Source: Streptosporangium pseudovulgare (lineage in GTDB: Bacteria; Actinomycetota; Actinomycetes; Streptosporangiales; Streptosporangiaceae). From it: DNA of 64,000 nt. Below are positions 23,664-33,098 of this stretch, one piece after another. The translations under genes and the position numbers were made by a program. The notes below the pieces were generated by a model that ran no database searches, was not told the origin of the DNA, and saw nothing but the letters and a program-made list of their open reading frames with translations. How positions within the stretch are numbered: the first letter of the stretch is position 1; every line of letters starts with the position of its first letter. Location: contig NZ_BMQJ01000019.1 in the NCBI RefSeq assembly GCF_014648055.1, positions 62,001 through 126,000 of the forward strand. The letters are read 5' to 3'.

Positions 23664-24465
23664 CCGTGCACGGCGCCTCACGCAGCAGCGCCTGGCAGAC
23701 CACGCCGAGGGGCAGCTCCACCGGGTCGTCGTCCCCGCAGTCGCCGATCACCACCAGACCGGCGTCCTCGGCCGCCCGGTGCAGCAGCCGCGTGTAGGGA
23801 CGGGCGTCCACGATGGTCTCGACCTCCACCCCGGGATACTTCTCCTCCCACACCGAGATGTCGCAGTAGAAGCGCTTGGCGAACGGCTTGGGGTCGTCGG
23901 TGCCCGCCGGGCACAGGCAGAACGCGGACAGCGGCACGCGCCTGATCCGTGCCGCCTCGAACGCGACCCTCAGCTCGCCCCGCTCCATGCGGGTGCCCTC
24001 CACGCCCACCACGACGCGGCCACCGCGCGACCGGGGGAGGTTCTTGACGATCGCCACCGGGCAGTAGGCGTGCGCGGCGAGCTGCGAGGCGGTCGAGCCG
24101 ATGCGCAGCTCCTCGAAACCGCCCGCTCCGCGCTGGCCGACCACCACCAGATCGGCGCCCGCCGACTCGGCCAGCAGGGTGGCGGCGGGCGAGCCCATGT
24201 CGAGACGTCCCCTGACGTCCAGCCGTGGCGCCAGCCCCCGGGCGAGGTCGACCCCCCGGTCGAGGACGTACCGGCCCATGTGCGCCAGGACGTCCATCGT
24301 CGCGGGATCGACGAAGTTCACGGGGTACGGCTGCCGCCAGACGTGGCAGACGGACAGCGGGGCGAACCGCATCCGTGCTTCCTCGACGGCCCAGCGCACC
24401 GCCTGCTCGCTCGCCTCCGAGCCGTCGTATCCGACGACGATCAGACCTTCGTCACGTGCCCGCAT
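23620..24465 (-). CDS. universal stress protein, tandem Usp domains
   Basis: 281 residues from the ATG at 24465 (GGGGG upstream; the frame runs further 5'). The first Usp domain begins GLIVVGYDGSEASEQAV and has the ATP-loop-like VVGQRGAGGFEELRIGSTASQLA. The second, beginning GRVVVGVEGTRMERGE, lacks an obvious nucleotide-binding loop and may be degenerate. Such proteins respond to starvation or hypoxia in actinobacteria. Convergent with and overlapping the GH15 gene by 44 bp. Confidence 0.9.
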   Translation of the reverse strand: MRARDEGLIVVGYDGSEASEQAVRWAVEEARMRFAPLSVCHVWRQPYPVNFVDPATMDVLAHMGRYVLDRGVDLARGLAPRLDVRGRLDMGSPAATLLAESAGADLVVVGQRGAGGFEELRIGSTASQLAAHAYCPVAIVKNLPRSRGGRVVVGVEGTRMERGELRVAFEAARIRRVPLSAFCLCPAGTDDPKPFAKRFYCDISVWEEKYPGVEVETIVDARPYTRLLHRAAEDAGLVVIGDCGDDDPVELPLGVVCQALLREAPCTVTVVPSRRSATFSR

Positions 24466-24679
24466 GACATCCCCCGCCCCGCTGTATGTCCCCTCACCTC
24501 TATGTTTGCCCCGTTTGCCGGTTATGGCGAGCATCGGGTCGGGAGACGTTCCTGGCGCAGTCGGCGCCGGGCATGAAGGCGCGCCGACCGCGGCGGATGC
24601 CGGGCGCGGAGGCGCGGGGGATCAGGGGAAGGGGCCGGCCGCGGCCGGGAGGGGGACCGGCCGGAAGGGGGGGGCCGGG

Positions 24680-25006
24680 TCAGGCGCGCACCATCGTCAC
24701 CTGCTCCGCGGGCGAACGCTCCTCCTGGGGACGGCCCTGCGGGCCGGACTCCGGCGCGGCGTCACCCTCGGCGGAACCGGGCCGCTGCGGCCGGGCCTGC
24801 GTGGAACCCGCCTGCTCGGGACGGCCCTGATCCGGGCGGGCGGCCTCGGCGGGGACCGCCGTCGCACGGGCGGCGTCCGCGGCGGATCGGCAGGTGCAGT
24901 ATCCGTTCGCCACGATCAGCCGGGCTCGCTGCGTCGTGTAGGCACGCGCGTCCGCGGCGGGCGGGACGCCATTGCAGGTGGCGCAGACAACGGGCTGACG
25001 ATCCAT
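24680..25006 (-). CDS. small cysteine-containing protein, function unknown
   Basis: 108 residues. The first 40 hold two cysteine pairs, CATC (8-11) and CTC (37-39), spaced like a small zinc ribbon or knuckle. The rest is a low-complexity Gln/Pro/Arg/Gly/Ala tail. A purine-rich stretch precedes the ATG. Not recognised. It stands alone between USP and PAP2 genes. Confidence 0.6.
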   Translation of the reverse strand: MDRQPVVCATCNGVPPAADARAYTTQRARLIVANGYCTCRSAADAARATAVPAEAARPDQGRPEQAGSTQARPQRPGSAEGDAAPESGPQGRPQEERSPAEQVTMVRA

Positions 25007-25270
25007 GGGCGGGATTCCTTCCTGAGGGGGCCGCCGGACGATGAAGACCCGGTCGGCTGACTGCTCCTGCCCAGAGGAGAAGGAGTGAATCTCCCTGTCG
25101 GGACTTCCATCGTACTTCGTGTCATAGAGCGATCATGCGGATACGGAAAGCGATCTTGGGGTGTTCGTCGCGCCTCCCGGAGGAGAACTCCCGTCACTAT
25201 AGAGTTTTCCCGCAACGGCGGGCGAACTGATGTTCGATTATGTCGAAGATCCCGCTCCTCGGCGAGGCCG

Positions 25271-26014
25271 CTATGTCGTGACCCTGTTCCCTGAGGTCCT
25301 CCCGGCGCCGTTCTTCGCGGTGTCCCGCGTGATGACGGGCCTCTCCCCGGCCACCGGGCGCCTCCGCAGCAGCGCGTTGGCGGCCACCGCGACGCACACC
25401 AGGCCGAGCAGGAAACCCCAGCTCACGTCGGTCAGGTGGTGCATGCCCCGGTACATCCGCGAGTAGGCGATCATCAGGGGGATCCCCAGCCCGACCGCCC
25501 ACCACAGCACGTTGAGGATCTTGTAGCGGTGGGTGTGCAGGGTCAGGATCAGCGCGAGGCCGCAGTAGAAGGCGACGGCCGCGCTGGTGTGGCCGGAGGG
25601 GAAGCTGGAGGTGGGGGGCGCGGGGTCCAGGTGCTGCACCTCGGGCCGCTTGCGCTGGGCGAAGACCGTGGCCAGCAGGAAGATGGCCGACTGGGAGAAG
25701 ACGGCCAGCGTCAGGAAGGCCGACTCGTTCCAGCGCTTGAACGCCAACCGGAAGACGATGATGAGCACCGCGGTGCCGGCGATGATCGTCGGCATGTCGG
25801 AGAAGGCGGTGAAGGTGTCCGTCAGCGAGTTCCAGAAGGCGTTGCGGTCCTTGGTCATCGCCGCGTTGACCCCCTCGTCGTTCGCGATGAGGGTCGTGGT
25901 CTGCAGGACCTTGGTGATGAGGAGCCCGACGCCGATCGTCAGGGCGGCCATGAGGACGAGCGGCAGGAGGATGAGGCGCGCCGCGTTCTTGAAGTCGATC
26001 GACGTTTTCGACAT
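25271..26014 (-). CDS. PAP2-family membrane phosphatase
   Basis: 247 residues with about six membrane spans. The three phosphatase motifs are present: KRP in FAQRKRPEVQ, FPSGHTSA, and SRMYRGMHHLTD with the nucleophile-activating His. These enzymes dephosphorylate lipid phosphates such as undecaprenyl-PP or phosphatidate. It lies 15 bp downstream of a second PAP2 gene on the same strand, so the two probably share a transcript. Confidence 0.93.
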   Translation of the reverse strand: MSKTSIDFKNAARLILLPLVLMAALTIGVGLLITKVLQTTTLIANDEGVNAAMTKDRNAFWNSLTDTFTAFSDMPTIIAGTAVLIIVFRLAFKRWNESAFLTLAVFSQSAIFLLATVFAQRKRPEVQHLDPAPPTSSFPSGHTSAAVAFYCGLALILTLHTHRYKILNVLWWAVGLGIPLMIAYSRMYRGMHHLTDVSWGFLLGLVCVAVAANALLRRRPVAGERPVITRDTAKNGAGRTSGNRVTT

Positions 26015-26029
26015 GGCGCGCGAACTACC

Positions 26030-26782
26030 CTAAATCATCTCCTCAGAACGTTCCGGCTCGACACCTTCCTTGTGCGGTTCGACCGGTCTGCGGCCCTCCT
26101 CGCGCCGCCAGCTCTCGAACCCGGCGACGGTCCCGGCGACCACCACCACGCCGAGGGTGATCCCGGCGGTCACGTCGCTGAGCCAGTGGACGCCGAGCGC
26201 CACCCGCGTGTAGGCGACGAAGATCGCGATGGCCGCCGCGACGATCCACGCGGCCACGCGCGCGGCCGCGCTCCTCAGGTACGGCAGCAGGATGAGCACG
26301 AGGACGCACACCCCCGTCGCGGCCGCCATCGCGTGCCCGGAGGGGAAGGATGCGCCCGGCGCCGTCGCCACCGGATCGGGCAGGACGGGCCGCGCCCGGT
26401 CCACGATCTCCTTGACCGCGAGGTTCAGCAGCCCGCTGACGGTGATCGTGACCACCGCCCACACCGCCAGCCGCCGGGCTCCGCGGTACCAGAGCCACAG
26501 GGCCGCCGCCACCACCAGCGCCCGCCACACGTTCGGCCCCAGCACCTCGGTCGCCACGCTCAGGAAGTGCGTATATCGGGGCTCCGCGAGGGCGCGGGTG
26601 TGCAGGCTCCGCGCCACGCTCTCGTCGAGGTCGTTCAGCGGGGTGAAGGAGGAGACGACGAACACCAGGAGCAGGACGAACGGCACGGCGAACAGCGCCA
26701 CCAGGGCCACCGCGAGGGTGAGCCGCGTACCCAGACGGCGGTCCGACGACTTCCTGTCATGGTGGCTGGGCAACTTGAGCAT
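26030..26782 (-). CDS. PAP2-family membrane phosphatase
   Basis: 250 residues from the ATG at 26782; the frame is open further upstream but loses coding character. Motifs: KEIVDRARPVLPD, SFPSGHAMAA and YTRVALGVHWLSD. About six spans and a charged C-terminal tail. Paired with the adjacent PAP2 gene; they share only the motifs and fold, so this is not a recent duplication. The ribosome-binding site is weak. Confidence 0.92.
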   Translation of the reverse strand: MLKLPSHHDRKSSDRRLGTRLTLAVALVALFAVPFVLLLVFVVSSFTPLNDLDESVARSLHTRALAEPRYTHFLSVATEVLGPNVWRALVVAAALWLWYRGARRLAVWAVVTITVSGLLNLAVKEIVDRARPVLPDPVATAPGASFPSGHAMAAATGVCVLVLILLPYLRSAAARVAAWIVAAAIAIFVAYTRVALGVHWLSDVTAGITLGVVVVAGTVAGFESWRREEGRRPVEPHKEGVEPERSEEMI

Positions 26783-26882
26783 TCCATACGGGTACCCGAG
26801 GACGCCCGGATATGCGTACGTGACCGTAAAAGGGCGGCCGCCGGTTTCCGGTGTCCCGGTCGCGGTGACCGGGAGGCCGCCG

Positions 26883-27266
26883 TCAGGCGGCGCGCCGGGC
26901 CTCGCGCCGGGTGGTCCAGCGCAGAACGTCGCAGTGCCGCCGCTCGGCCTCGGCGAGGGCGGCCTCTCCGGCGTAGGAGTCGAGTACGGCACGCAGCCAC
27001 GGCATCCGCTCGGTGACGTCCCGCCACGCCTGGGCCGGGTCACCCGCGCCGAGTTCGAGCAGCGCGTCCAGGTGCGCCGCGTAGGCGGTCCACCACTGGC
27101 GGCTCAGCTCGGCGAGGAACCCGCCCAGGCCGCCGAACTCCTGCTCGATCTCCGGCTCCCACCACGGCGGCACGATGGTGGCGCCGGTCTCCTCCAGGTC
27201 GCGGAGGACGACACGGGCCAGGGTGCGCCGGCGGCGGACTGCTGCGGAACGTGACAGAGTGCTCAT
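26883..27266 (-). CDS. conserved-looking protein of unknown function
   Basis: 127 residues from the ATG at 27266, chosen because upstream codons are low-complexity Arg/Pro. Not recognised. It begins with an Arg-rich helix (RSAAVRRRRTLARVVLRDLEE) and has many Trp and acidic residues (VPPWWEPEIEQEFGGLGGF, SRQWWTAYAAHLDALLE), suggesting a small helical cytoplasmic protein. Codon bias is normal. Upstream of the two PAP2 genes on the same strand, about 100 bp away. Confidence 0.6.
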   Translation of the reverse strand: MSTLSRSAAVRRRRTLARVVLRDLEETGATIVPPWWEPEIEQEFGGLGGFLAELSRQWWTAYAAHLDALLELGAGDPAQAWRDVTERMPWLRAVLDSYAGEAALAEAERRHCDVLRWTTRREARRAA

Positions 27267-27621
27267 ATGCCTCACTCTGCCGTCTTCCACTTGCCGATCA
27301 CTTAAAACCCTGTTGACGGCGGTTGCGGAGGTGTGCCGGGACGGTGCCCGGGGTGTTCCGGACGGCGCCCAGGGATGCTCCGGACCGTTCTCCGGGACGC
27401 GCCGGACGGCGGCCCGTGGGGGGCGGCGGACCGGCCGCGCCGGGCGCCGGACGGCGGCCCGCCGGGAGCGATTGGCCCAAGGCACCGGACGGCACTAGTC
27501 TTTGCCGCAGATCATTCCGCCTTGCGTCCGCGGAGCTACCTCGGCTCGGAGGAAGCTTTTCCCATGGCTCAAGGTGATGGACCGTCCCGGCCCGTCGGCT
27601 ACGACCCGGACCCCTCGCGCG

Positions 27622-27710
27622 GTGTTCCCCGCGCCGGCGCGCGCCGGCGCGGACAGGATGCCGGACCCCGCCTCGGTCATCGTGTTCCCCGCGCCGGCGC
27701 GCGCGGGCGG
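27622..27710 (+). repeat. two-unit CRISPR-like repeat, period 60 bp
   Basis: 29-nt units at 27622-27650 and 27682-27710 (27 of 29 identical), separated by 31 nt of unrelated sequence. The unit opens GTGTTCCCCGCGCCGGCGCG, close to the first half of type I-E CRISPR repeats. No cas gene is in the window and there are only two units, so it may be a relic or chance GC-rich repeat. Confidence 0.35.
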
Positions 27711-27940
27711 CACGTCGACCGGCCGCCCGGAACCCGGCGGCCGGACCGGCCGTGACCGGACTCCAGGCCCCGGACCGGCCCGGTTCGCGAATCCGGGCGA
27801 TCCGGTTCCCCCCGCCCGGACCGGCCCGGTCCGTGGGATCCGGTCGGTCCGGCTCCGGGCCCGGATCAGCCGTGAACGGCGGCCCGTGAAACCCCGGCGG
27901 GAGGGCGTCCCATTGGACTCGCGGTGGCCACCCCAAAGGT

Positions 27941-27953
27941 AATAACCGTTATT
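27941..27953. promoter_or_regulatory. palindrome upstream of the GAF-ANTAR gene
   Basis: AATAAC-C-GTTATT is a perfect 6-bp inverted repeat in an otherwise GC-rich region, 70 bp before the start codon. It could be an operator. Confidence 0.4.
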
Positions 27954-28022
27954 TCGCCTATTTCTGGGCAGTCGTAACGCTCACGTCAAGTAGGTAGGCC
28001 GACGCTGAAAGGCGCCACACAT

Positions 28023-28736
28023 ATGACCCATGTCGATCCGGACTCACTGGTCGCGAGTCTCAGACGTCTCCAGACGGCCTCGTCCGCCCAGGGGAAGGGC
28101 ATCGTCCACCAGCTGGAGCGGGCCGTGGACGTCGTGGACACCCTCTTCGGCTACTCAGGCGCCGGCCTGATGTTCGCCGAGGAGGGCGGCAAACTGCGCT
28201 ACCTGGTCGCCACCGACGACCGGGGACGCAGCCTCGAAGGCGCGCAGCTCCACCTCGGCCAGGGCCCGTGCGTGTCGGCCTACGCGGAGAACACCGCGGT
28301 CACCTCGACCGACGTGTGCTCGGACCCGCGCTGGCCGAAGCTCGCCGACCTGCTCCACCCCGGGGTGCGGGCGGTCGCCGGGGTTCCGGTACGGCTCGGC
28401 GGCGACCCCGTGGGCACCCTGAACGTCTACCAGTCGGAGCCGTACGAGTGGGACGAGTCGGACGTCCAGGCCCTCTACGCCTACGCGGACGTGATCGAGC
28501 AGCTTCTCTGTGCCGCGATGGCCGCCGAGGAGAAGAGCGCCCTGGCCGAGCAGCTCCAGTACGCCCTGGACTACCGGGTCGTCATCGAGCGGGCCATCGG
28601 CTACCTGATGGGCAAGCACGACCTCACCGCGGCCCAGGCGTTCACCGGGCTGCGCAAGCGGGCCAGGGACAGCCGCCGCCGGGTGGCCGATCTCGCGGCC
28701 GAAGTGCTGGGCGAGGAGGCGGGCGAGCCGAGGTGA
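28023..28736 (+). CDS. GAF and ANTAR domain regulator
   Basis: 237 residues. A GAF sensor domain occupies about 25-165 (LGQGPCVSAYAENTAVTSTD, AGVPVRLGGDPVGTLNVY). An ANTAR RNA-binding domain follows at about 175-230 (QLQYALDYRVVIERAIGYLM, GLRKRARDSRRRVADLAAEVL). ANTAR proteins bind paired hexaloop hairpins to stop transcription termination, so this is a ligand-controlled antiterminator with an unknown signal. The gene is alone; no ANTAR target hairpin pair was identified here. Confidence 0.93.
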   Translation: MTHVDPDSLVASLRRLQTASSAQGKGIVHQLERAVDVVDTLFGYSGAGLMFAEEGGKLRYLVATDDRGRSLEGAQLHLGQGPCVSAYAENTAVTSTDVCSDPRWPKLADLLHPGVRAVAGVPVRLGGDPVGTLNVYQSEPYEWDESDVQALYAYADVIEQLLCAAMAAEEKSALAEQLQYALDYRVVIERAIGYLMGKHDLTAAQAFTGLRKRARDSRRRVADLAAEVLGEEAGEPR

Positions 28737-28895
28737 GCGTGCGCTCCGCGACGACCGGCCGGGGCGAGCGGGCGCCCCACGGCCTGCCGGGCCGGGCGGA
28801 CACCCCGCGGCGGACGGCGGACGCCCCACGGCCGGCCTGAGCGGGCGTCCACCGGCGAGCCGTACCGCTCGCCGGGGGCACTAACCTGATCGGTG

Positions 28896-29993
28896 ATGTA
28901 TCGATTCGTGTTCACGCAGGTCCTCAGCCGCTTCGACCCGGAGGATGTGCACCATCTGACGGTCCGCGCGCTCCGCCTCCTGTCGGTGACGCCCGCGGTC
29001 AAGCGGCTCGTCCACCGGCGGCTCGCCCCCCGCGACCCCGCCCTGCGCGTGCGGGCGTTCGGCGTCCACTTCCCCGGCCCGTTCGGGCTGGCGGCGGGCT
29101 TCGACAAGGACGCCGGGTGCGTGGAGGCCATGTCCGCGCTCGGCTTCGGCCACGTCGAGGTGGGCACGATCACCGCGCACGCCCAGCCGGGCAACGCCAG
29201 GCCCCGCCTGTTCCGCGTCCCCCGCGCCCGCGGCATCGTCAACCGGATGGGCTTCAACAACGCCGGGGCGGGCGCGGCGGCCCGGGTGCTGAGCCGGCCG
29301 CGCGGGGTCCCGGCCGTCGTGGGCGTCAACATCGGCAAGACCAAGGTCGTGCCCGAGTCCGAGGCCGTCCAGGACTACGTCACGAGCGCCAGGGCGCTCG
29401 CCCCGCTGGCCGACTACCTCGTCGTCAACGTCAGCTCCCCGAACACCCCCGGCCTGCGCGACCTGCAGGCCGTCGGGCTCCTGCGGCCGCTGCTCGCGGC
29501 GGTCAAGGAGGTCGCCGACGCCACCCCCCGCCGCACCCCGCTGCTGGTCAAGATCGCCCCGGACCTGGCCGACGACGACGTCGACGCGATCGCCGACCTG
29601 GCCCTCGACCTCGGCCTCGACGGCATCATCGCCACCAACACCACGATCCGCCGCGACCTGGGCGCCGCCGGACGGGGCGGCCGGCCCGACGAGCACTGGG
29701 ACGAGACCGGCGGGCTGTCCGGCCGTCCGCTGAAGGACCGCTCGCTGGAGGTGCTGCGCAGGCTGCGCGCCCGGGTGGGCGACCGCCTGACGCTCGTCTC
29801 GGTGGGCGGCGTGGAGGACGCCGACGACGTCTGGGAGCGCCTGCTCGCCGGGGCCACCCTCGTCCAGGGCTACAGCGCGATGATCTACGAGGGGCCGCTG
29901 TGGGCCCATCGGATCCACCGCGAGCTGTCCCGCCGGCTGCGCCGCCGCGGCGTCACCGACCTGCGAGAGGTCATCGGTCTCACGGCCGGCTGA
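28896..29993 (+). CDS. pyrD: dihydroorotate dehydrogenase (quinone), class 2
   Basis: 365 residues from the ATG at 28896; a GTG immediately before is an alternative. Oxidises dihydroorotate to orotate with quinone as acceptor, step four of pyrimidine synthesis. Class 2 features: an N-terminal membrane-associating helix pair ([20 protein letters not shown]), [21 protein letters not shown], the catalytic serine in [14 protein letters not shown], and the FMN phosphate site GGVEDADD with [10 protein letters not shown]. Not clustered with other pyr genes here. Confidence 0.96.
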   Translation: MYRFVFTQVLSRFDPEDVHHLTVRALRLLSVTPAVKRLVHRRLAPRDPALRVRAFGVHFPGPFGLAAGFDKDAGCVEAMSALGFGHVEVGTITAHAQPGNARPRLFRVPRARGIVNRMGFNNAGAGAAARVLSRPRGVPAVVGVNIGKTKVVPESEAVQDYVTSARALAPLADYLVVNVSSPNTPGLRDLQAVGLLRPLLAAVKEVADATPRRTPLLVKIAPDLADDDVDAIADLALDLGLDGIIATNTTIRRDLGAAGRGGRPDEHWDETGGLSGRPLKDRSLEVLRRLRARVGDRLTLVSVGGVEDADDVWERLLAGATLVQGYSAMIYEGPLWAHRIHRELSRRLRRRGVTDLREVIGLTAG

Positions 29994-30107
29994 GGCCGTA
30001 CGGCGAGTCAGGGCCGCGTGACGTAGCCGGGCGCTACACCACCTGGACCGCGGCGCGCCGGCCCGGATGGATACCCTCACCGGAGGAAACGAGGGTTGGA
30101 GGCGCTG

Positions 30108-30311
30108 ATGAGCGTGATCACGTATACCGTCACCGGGATGACCTGCGGCCACTGCGTCAGCTCGGTCAAGGAGGAGGTCGGCGAGGTCCCCGGGGTCACC
30201 GGGGTCGAGGTCGACCTGGGAAGCGGCCGGGTCGAGGTCTCCGGCGACTCCCCCGATGACACGGCGATCCGCGCTGCGATCAAGGAGGCCGGTTACGAGG
30301 TCGCCGGCTGA
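30108..30311 (+). CDS. copZ: copper chaperone, heavy-metal-associated domain
   Basis: 67 residues from the ATG at 30108, with GGAGG 5 nt upstream; a TTG further 5' is less likely. It is a single HMA domain: metal site GMTCGHC near residues 11-17, then SSVKEEVGEVPGVTGVEVDL and the final AIKEAGYEVAG. Members hand Cu(I) to P-type ATPases. Neither a copper ATPase nor CsoR is adjacent, so the partner lies elsewhere. Confidence 0.92.
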   Translation: MSVITYTVTGMTCGHCVSSVKEEVGEVPGVTGVEVDLGSGRVEVSGDSPDDTAIRAAIKEAGYEVAG

Positions 30312-30432
30312 CCCGTGCCCCGGCCGGCGCGGGCCGTACGGCGCGGCGGCCCGGACCCGACGCCGTACGGACGACCCGCGCCCGGTCGGGCCCCGCCCCG
30401 TACGGTCGTCGGCGACCGGCCCGCGCGGCCGG

Positions 30433-32088
30433 TCAGGCCCCGTCTCCGGAGATGCTGGGCCGCGTGGAGTCGGCGAGGTGGGTCATCTCCTCCAGCCGCC
30501 GCATGACCTCCTCCACCCTGACGGCCCGCGGCCGGTGGCGGCGGTGGCCCGCGCCGCCGAGCTGCCAGGGGCGCGGCCCGGACGGCGGGCGGTACTCGAC
30601 GCCCAGCGCGTCCAGGCGGTCCAGATGGCGGGTCAGCCGTTCCGGGAAGTCGGTGCCGGCCGAGCCGGACCAGGCGACCTCGGCCAGCGCGCAGCCGCGG
30701 GGCCAGGCGCGGTAGTCCACCGCCCGTCCGTCGGGCAGCCGCTCGCTCCACAACTGGAACTGCGCCCCCAGCACGCGCCCGCGCTGCCCGGCCGTCCACG
30801 AGGACGGCGCAGGGTCGAAGGCCGCCACGTCCGCCACGGTGATCGCGTCGCCGATGGCGATCGGCTCGTCCTCCGAGGCGGACTCGGCGTAGTCGAAGTA
30901 CAGCGGGAAGACCGGCGTCTGCACCACGTCGTGGCCCGCCTCGGCGGCGCGCCGGGCCACCCCCGTCCCGCGCCAGGGCATCACGATCGTGTCGGGCCGC
31001 AGCGCGCCGCTGACGAACGCCTCGTCCCAGACGACCGCCCGGCTGCCCCGCCCGGCCAGCTCGTCCGCCAGCCGCCGCAGGAACCAGGCGTGCAGGTCGC
31101 TCGGCCCGGCGAGCCCCAGCTTCTCGCGGAACGCGGTGATGGCCGGTGAGGCGGCCCAGTCGTCGAGCACGCACTCGTCGCCGCCGATGTGCACGTAGGG
31201 CGTCTCACCCAACGCGCCGAGCAGCTCGTCGAACACGGCGGTCAGGAACTCGATCGTCTCCGGCAGCGGGGACAGGATCGCGGGGGAGATGCCCCAGCGG
31301 TCCAGCACGGTGAAGGGCGTGGGCTCCCGGCCGTCCGCGGCCCGCGCGCCGAGCGAGGGGTAGGCGGCGAGGATCGCCGAGGCGTGGCCGGGCACGTCGA
31401 TCTCCGGCACGACCGTCACGGCCCTGGCCCTGGCGTAGGCGGCGATCTCCGTGAGGTCGCCGAGCGTGTAGTGGCCGCCGTGCGGCACCTCGTCGAAGGC
31501 GTCCTCCTCGCCGCGGAGGCTGGTGATCGTACGCGGCCGGTGCGAGCCGATCTCGTGCAGCCGGGGCGCGACACGGCTCTCGATCCGCCAGCCCTGGTCG
31601 TCGACCAGATGCAGGTGGAGCCGGTTCAGCTTGTGCGCCGCCATGAGGTCGACCATCCGCAGCACCTCGCGCTTGGGCAGAAAGTGCCGCGCCACGTCCA
31701 GGTGGACCCCGCGCCAGGAGAACGCGGGCGCGTCCTCGACCCGGCCGCACGGCACCGTCCACGAGTCGCGGGCCGTCGCGGCGCGGAACGCCTCGGCGCC
31801 GAGCGCCTGCCGCAGCGTCTGGCCCGCGTAGAACGCGCCGGCCCGGCCGCCGGCCGTGACCCGGACACCCTCGGGCGTCACCTCCAGCGTGTAGGCCTCC
31901 TCGCCCAGCGCCGGATCCTCCGTCACCGTGACCGGTCCGTGCCCGGCGGGACGCAGGTCCAGCACGGGCAGCGCCCGGCGCAGGGAGTCCACCGGTCCGG
32001 CGGGACCCGTGACGCCCGCCCCGGAGGGAAGGTCGAAGGACCCGCCGGTCCGGTCGAAGAGGACGGGACGCGGCAGAAGATCGGTCAT
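30433..32088 (-). CDS. beta-N-acetylhexosaminidase, GH20
   Basis: 551 residues. An N-terminal GH20b domain (to about 130) is followed by the TIM barrel: SWRGVHLDVARHFLPK, NRLHLHLVDDQGWRIE, VPEIDVPGHASAILAAYP, and the catalytic Asp-Glu pair in YVHIGGDECVLDDW. It removes terminal GlcNAc/GalNAc by substrate-assisted catalysis. No signal peptide is evident, so it is probably intracellular, acting on imported chitobiose or recycled wall fragments. It lies beside a peptidoglycan amidase and a LacI regulator. Confidence 0.95.
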   Translation of the reverse strand: MTDLLPRPVLFDRTGGSFDLPSGAGVTGPAGPVDSLRRALPVLDLRPAGHGPVTVTEDPALGEEAYTLEVTPEGVRVTAGGRAGAFYAGQTLRQALGAEAFRAATARDSWTVPCGRVEDAPAFSWRGVHLDVARHFLPKREVLRMVDLMAAHKLNRLHLHLVDDQGWRIESRVAPRLHEIGSHRPRTITSLRGEEDAFDEVPHGGHYTLGDLTEIAAYARARAVTVVPEIDVPGHASAILAAYPSLGARAADGREPTPFTVLDRWGISPAILSPLPETIEFLTAVFDELLGALGETPYVHIGGDECVLDDWAASPAITAFREKLGLAGPSDLHAWFLRRLADELAGRGSRAVVWDEAFVSGALRPDTIVMPWRGTGVARRAAEAGHDVVQTPVFPLYFDYAESASEDEPIAIGDAITVADVAAFDPAPSSWTAGQRGRVLGAQFQLWSERLPDGRAVDYRAWPRGCALAEVAWSGSAGTDFPERLTRHLDRLDALGVEYRPPSGPRPWQLGGAGHRRHRPRAVRVEEVMRRLEEMTHLADSTRPSISGDGA

Positions 32089-32157
32089 GCCTTCAGATCA
32101 TGCCAACCCCGACCGGACCGCGCACCCCCCCGGACGGTCCGGCGGCGGGGCCGCGCG

Positions 32158-33030
32158 TCACCTCAGGTAGGTCTGCAGCCCGTTGGCCAGGGCGGTGGCG
32201 ATCCGCTGCCGGAACTCCGGGCTCTCCAGCTTGGCGGCGTCACCGGCGTTGCGCATGTTGCCGGTCTCGATGAAGATCTTCGGGACCGTGGAGAGGTTCA
32301 GCCCGCCCAGGTCGCTGCGGAAGCTCAGCGCCTTGGCGCCGATGTAGGTGGAGTACGGGATGCCGGTGCCCGAGCGGTAGGCGTTCCTGACGTCGATGCC
32401 GAGCCGCCGGGAGTCGGCCACCACCGGGTCGACCGGGCCGCCGATCTTCTTCGGGATGATCACATGGAAGCCGTGGTCGGCCGGGCCCGCGCCGTCGGCG
32501 TGGATGGAGATCGACGCGTCCGCCTTCGCCTTGTTGCCGATGGCGGCCCGCTCGGTGATGCATGGGCCCACGCCGTTGTTGCCGTGCCTGGTGAGCTTCA
32601 CCGTCGCACCCCGGCTTTCGAGGATCTTCTCCAGCCGCCGGGAGACGTCCCAGGTGAAGGCCGCCTCGCTGTAACCGCTGTTGGTGGCGGTGCCGGTGGT
32701 GTCGCACGCCTTGCGCTGGGTCAGGACGTCGACCTGCTTGTTGATCTTCGCTGGGTACTTGTAGTTGGCCCCGTTGTGGCCCGGGTCAATGACCACGGTC
32801 TTGCCGCTCAGCGGCTTCGCCGAGGTGGTCCCGGCCGCCGGCGGGGTGGTCCGCGCCGGGGTCGCCGGGGCGGTCTCCGCCGCGGGACCGTTCGGGGCCG
32901 TCACCGGATTCGCCGCGCGGGGCGCGGGCTCCGCGTCGCGTGCCGGACCCGCGGCGGCGGCGCCGCCACCGCACGCGGCGGCGCTCAGGCCGCAGGCGAC
33001 GAGAACCGTCGCCAGTGCTTTAGTGGTCAC
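32158..33030 (-). CDS. N-acetylmuramoyl-L-alanine amidase, lipoprotein
   Basis: 290 residues from a GTG at 33030, preferred because GAGGGGG lies 6 nt upstream; an ATG at 33036 directly abuts that site. Lipobox LSAAAC near residue 21 is followed by an Ala/Pro/Thr-rich linker and the zinc Amidase_3 domain: VVIDPGHNG, a Glu in SGYSEAAFTWD, SISIHADGAG and the catalytic Glu of IFIETGNMRN. It cleaves the sugar-peptide bond of peptidoglycan outside the membrane. Confidence 0.92.
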   Translation of the reverse strand: MTTKALATVLVACGLSAAACGGGAAAAGPARDAEPAPRAANPVTAPNGPAAETAPATPARTTPPAAGTTSAKPLSGKTVVIDPGHNGANYKYPAKINKQVDVLTQRKACDTTGTATNSGYSEAAFTWDVSRRLEKILESRGATVKLTRHGNNGVGPCITERAAIGNKAKADASISIHADGAGPADHGFHVIIPKKIGGPVDPVVADSRRLGIDVRNAYRSGTGIPYSTYIGAKALSFRSDLGGLNLSTVPKIFIETGNMRNAGDAAKLESPEFRQRIATALANGLQTYLR

Positions 33031-33098
33031 GCTCATCCCCCTCGAAGGAGTCGTCAACCACCCAACTTACGCGGCTCGGAGCGTGACCGGCGCCACCG

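Larger units (their letters stand above)
27267..28022. other. 756-bp gene-free GC-rich region
   Basis: No gene supported. Contents: GC-rich imperfect repeats around 27403-27460, the two CRISPR-like units at 27622-27710, and a small palindrome at 27941-27953 near the start of the GAF-ANTAR gene. Confidence 0.55.

Noticed and set aside
25085-25294. Short ORFs in the gap between the small Cys protein and the PAP2 gene
   Set aside because: Arg-rich, no homology pattern and no ribosome-binding site.
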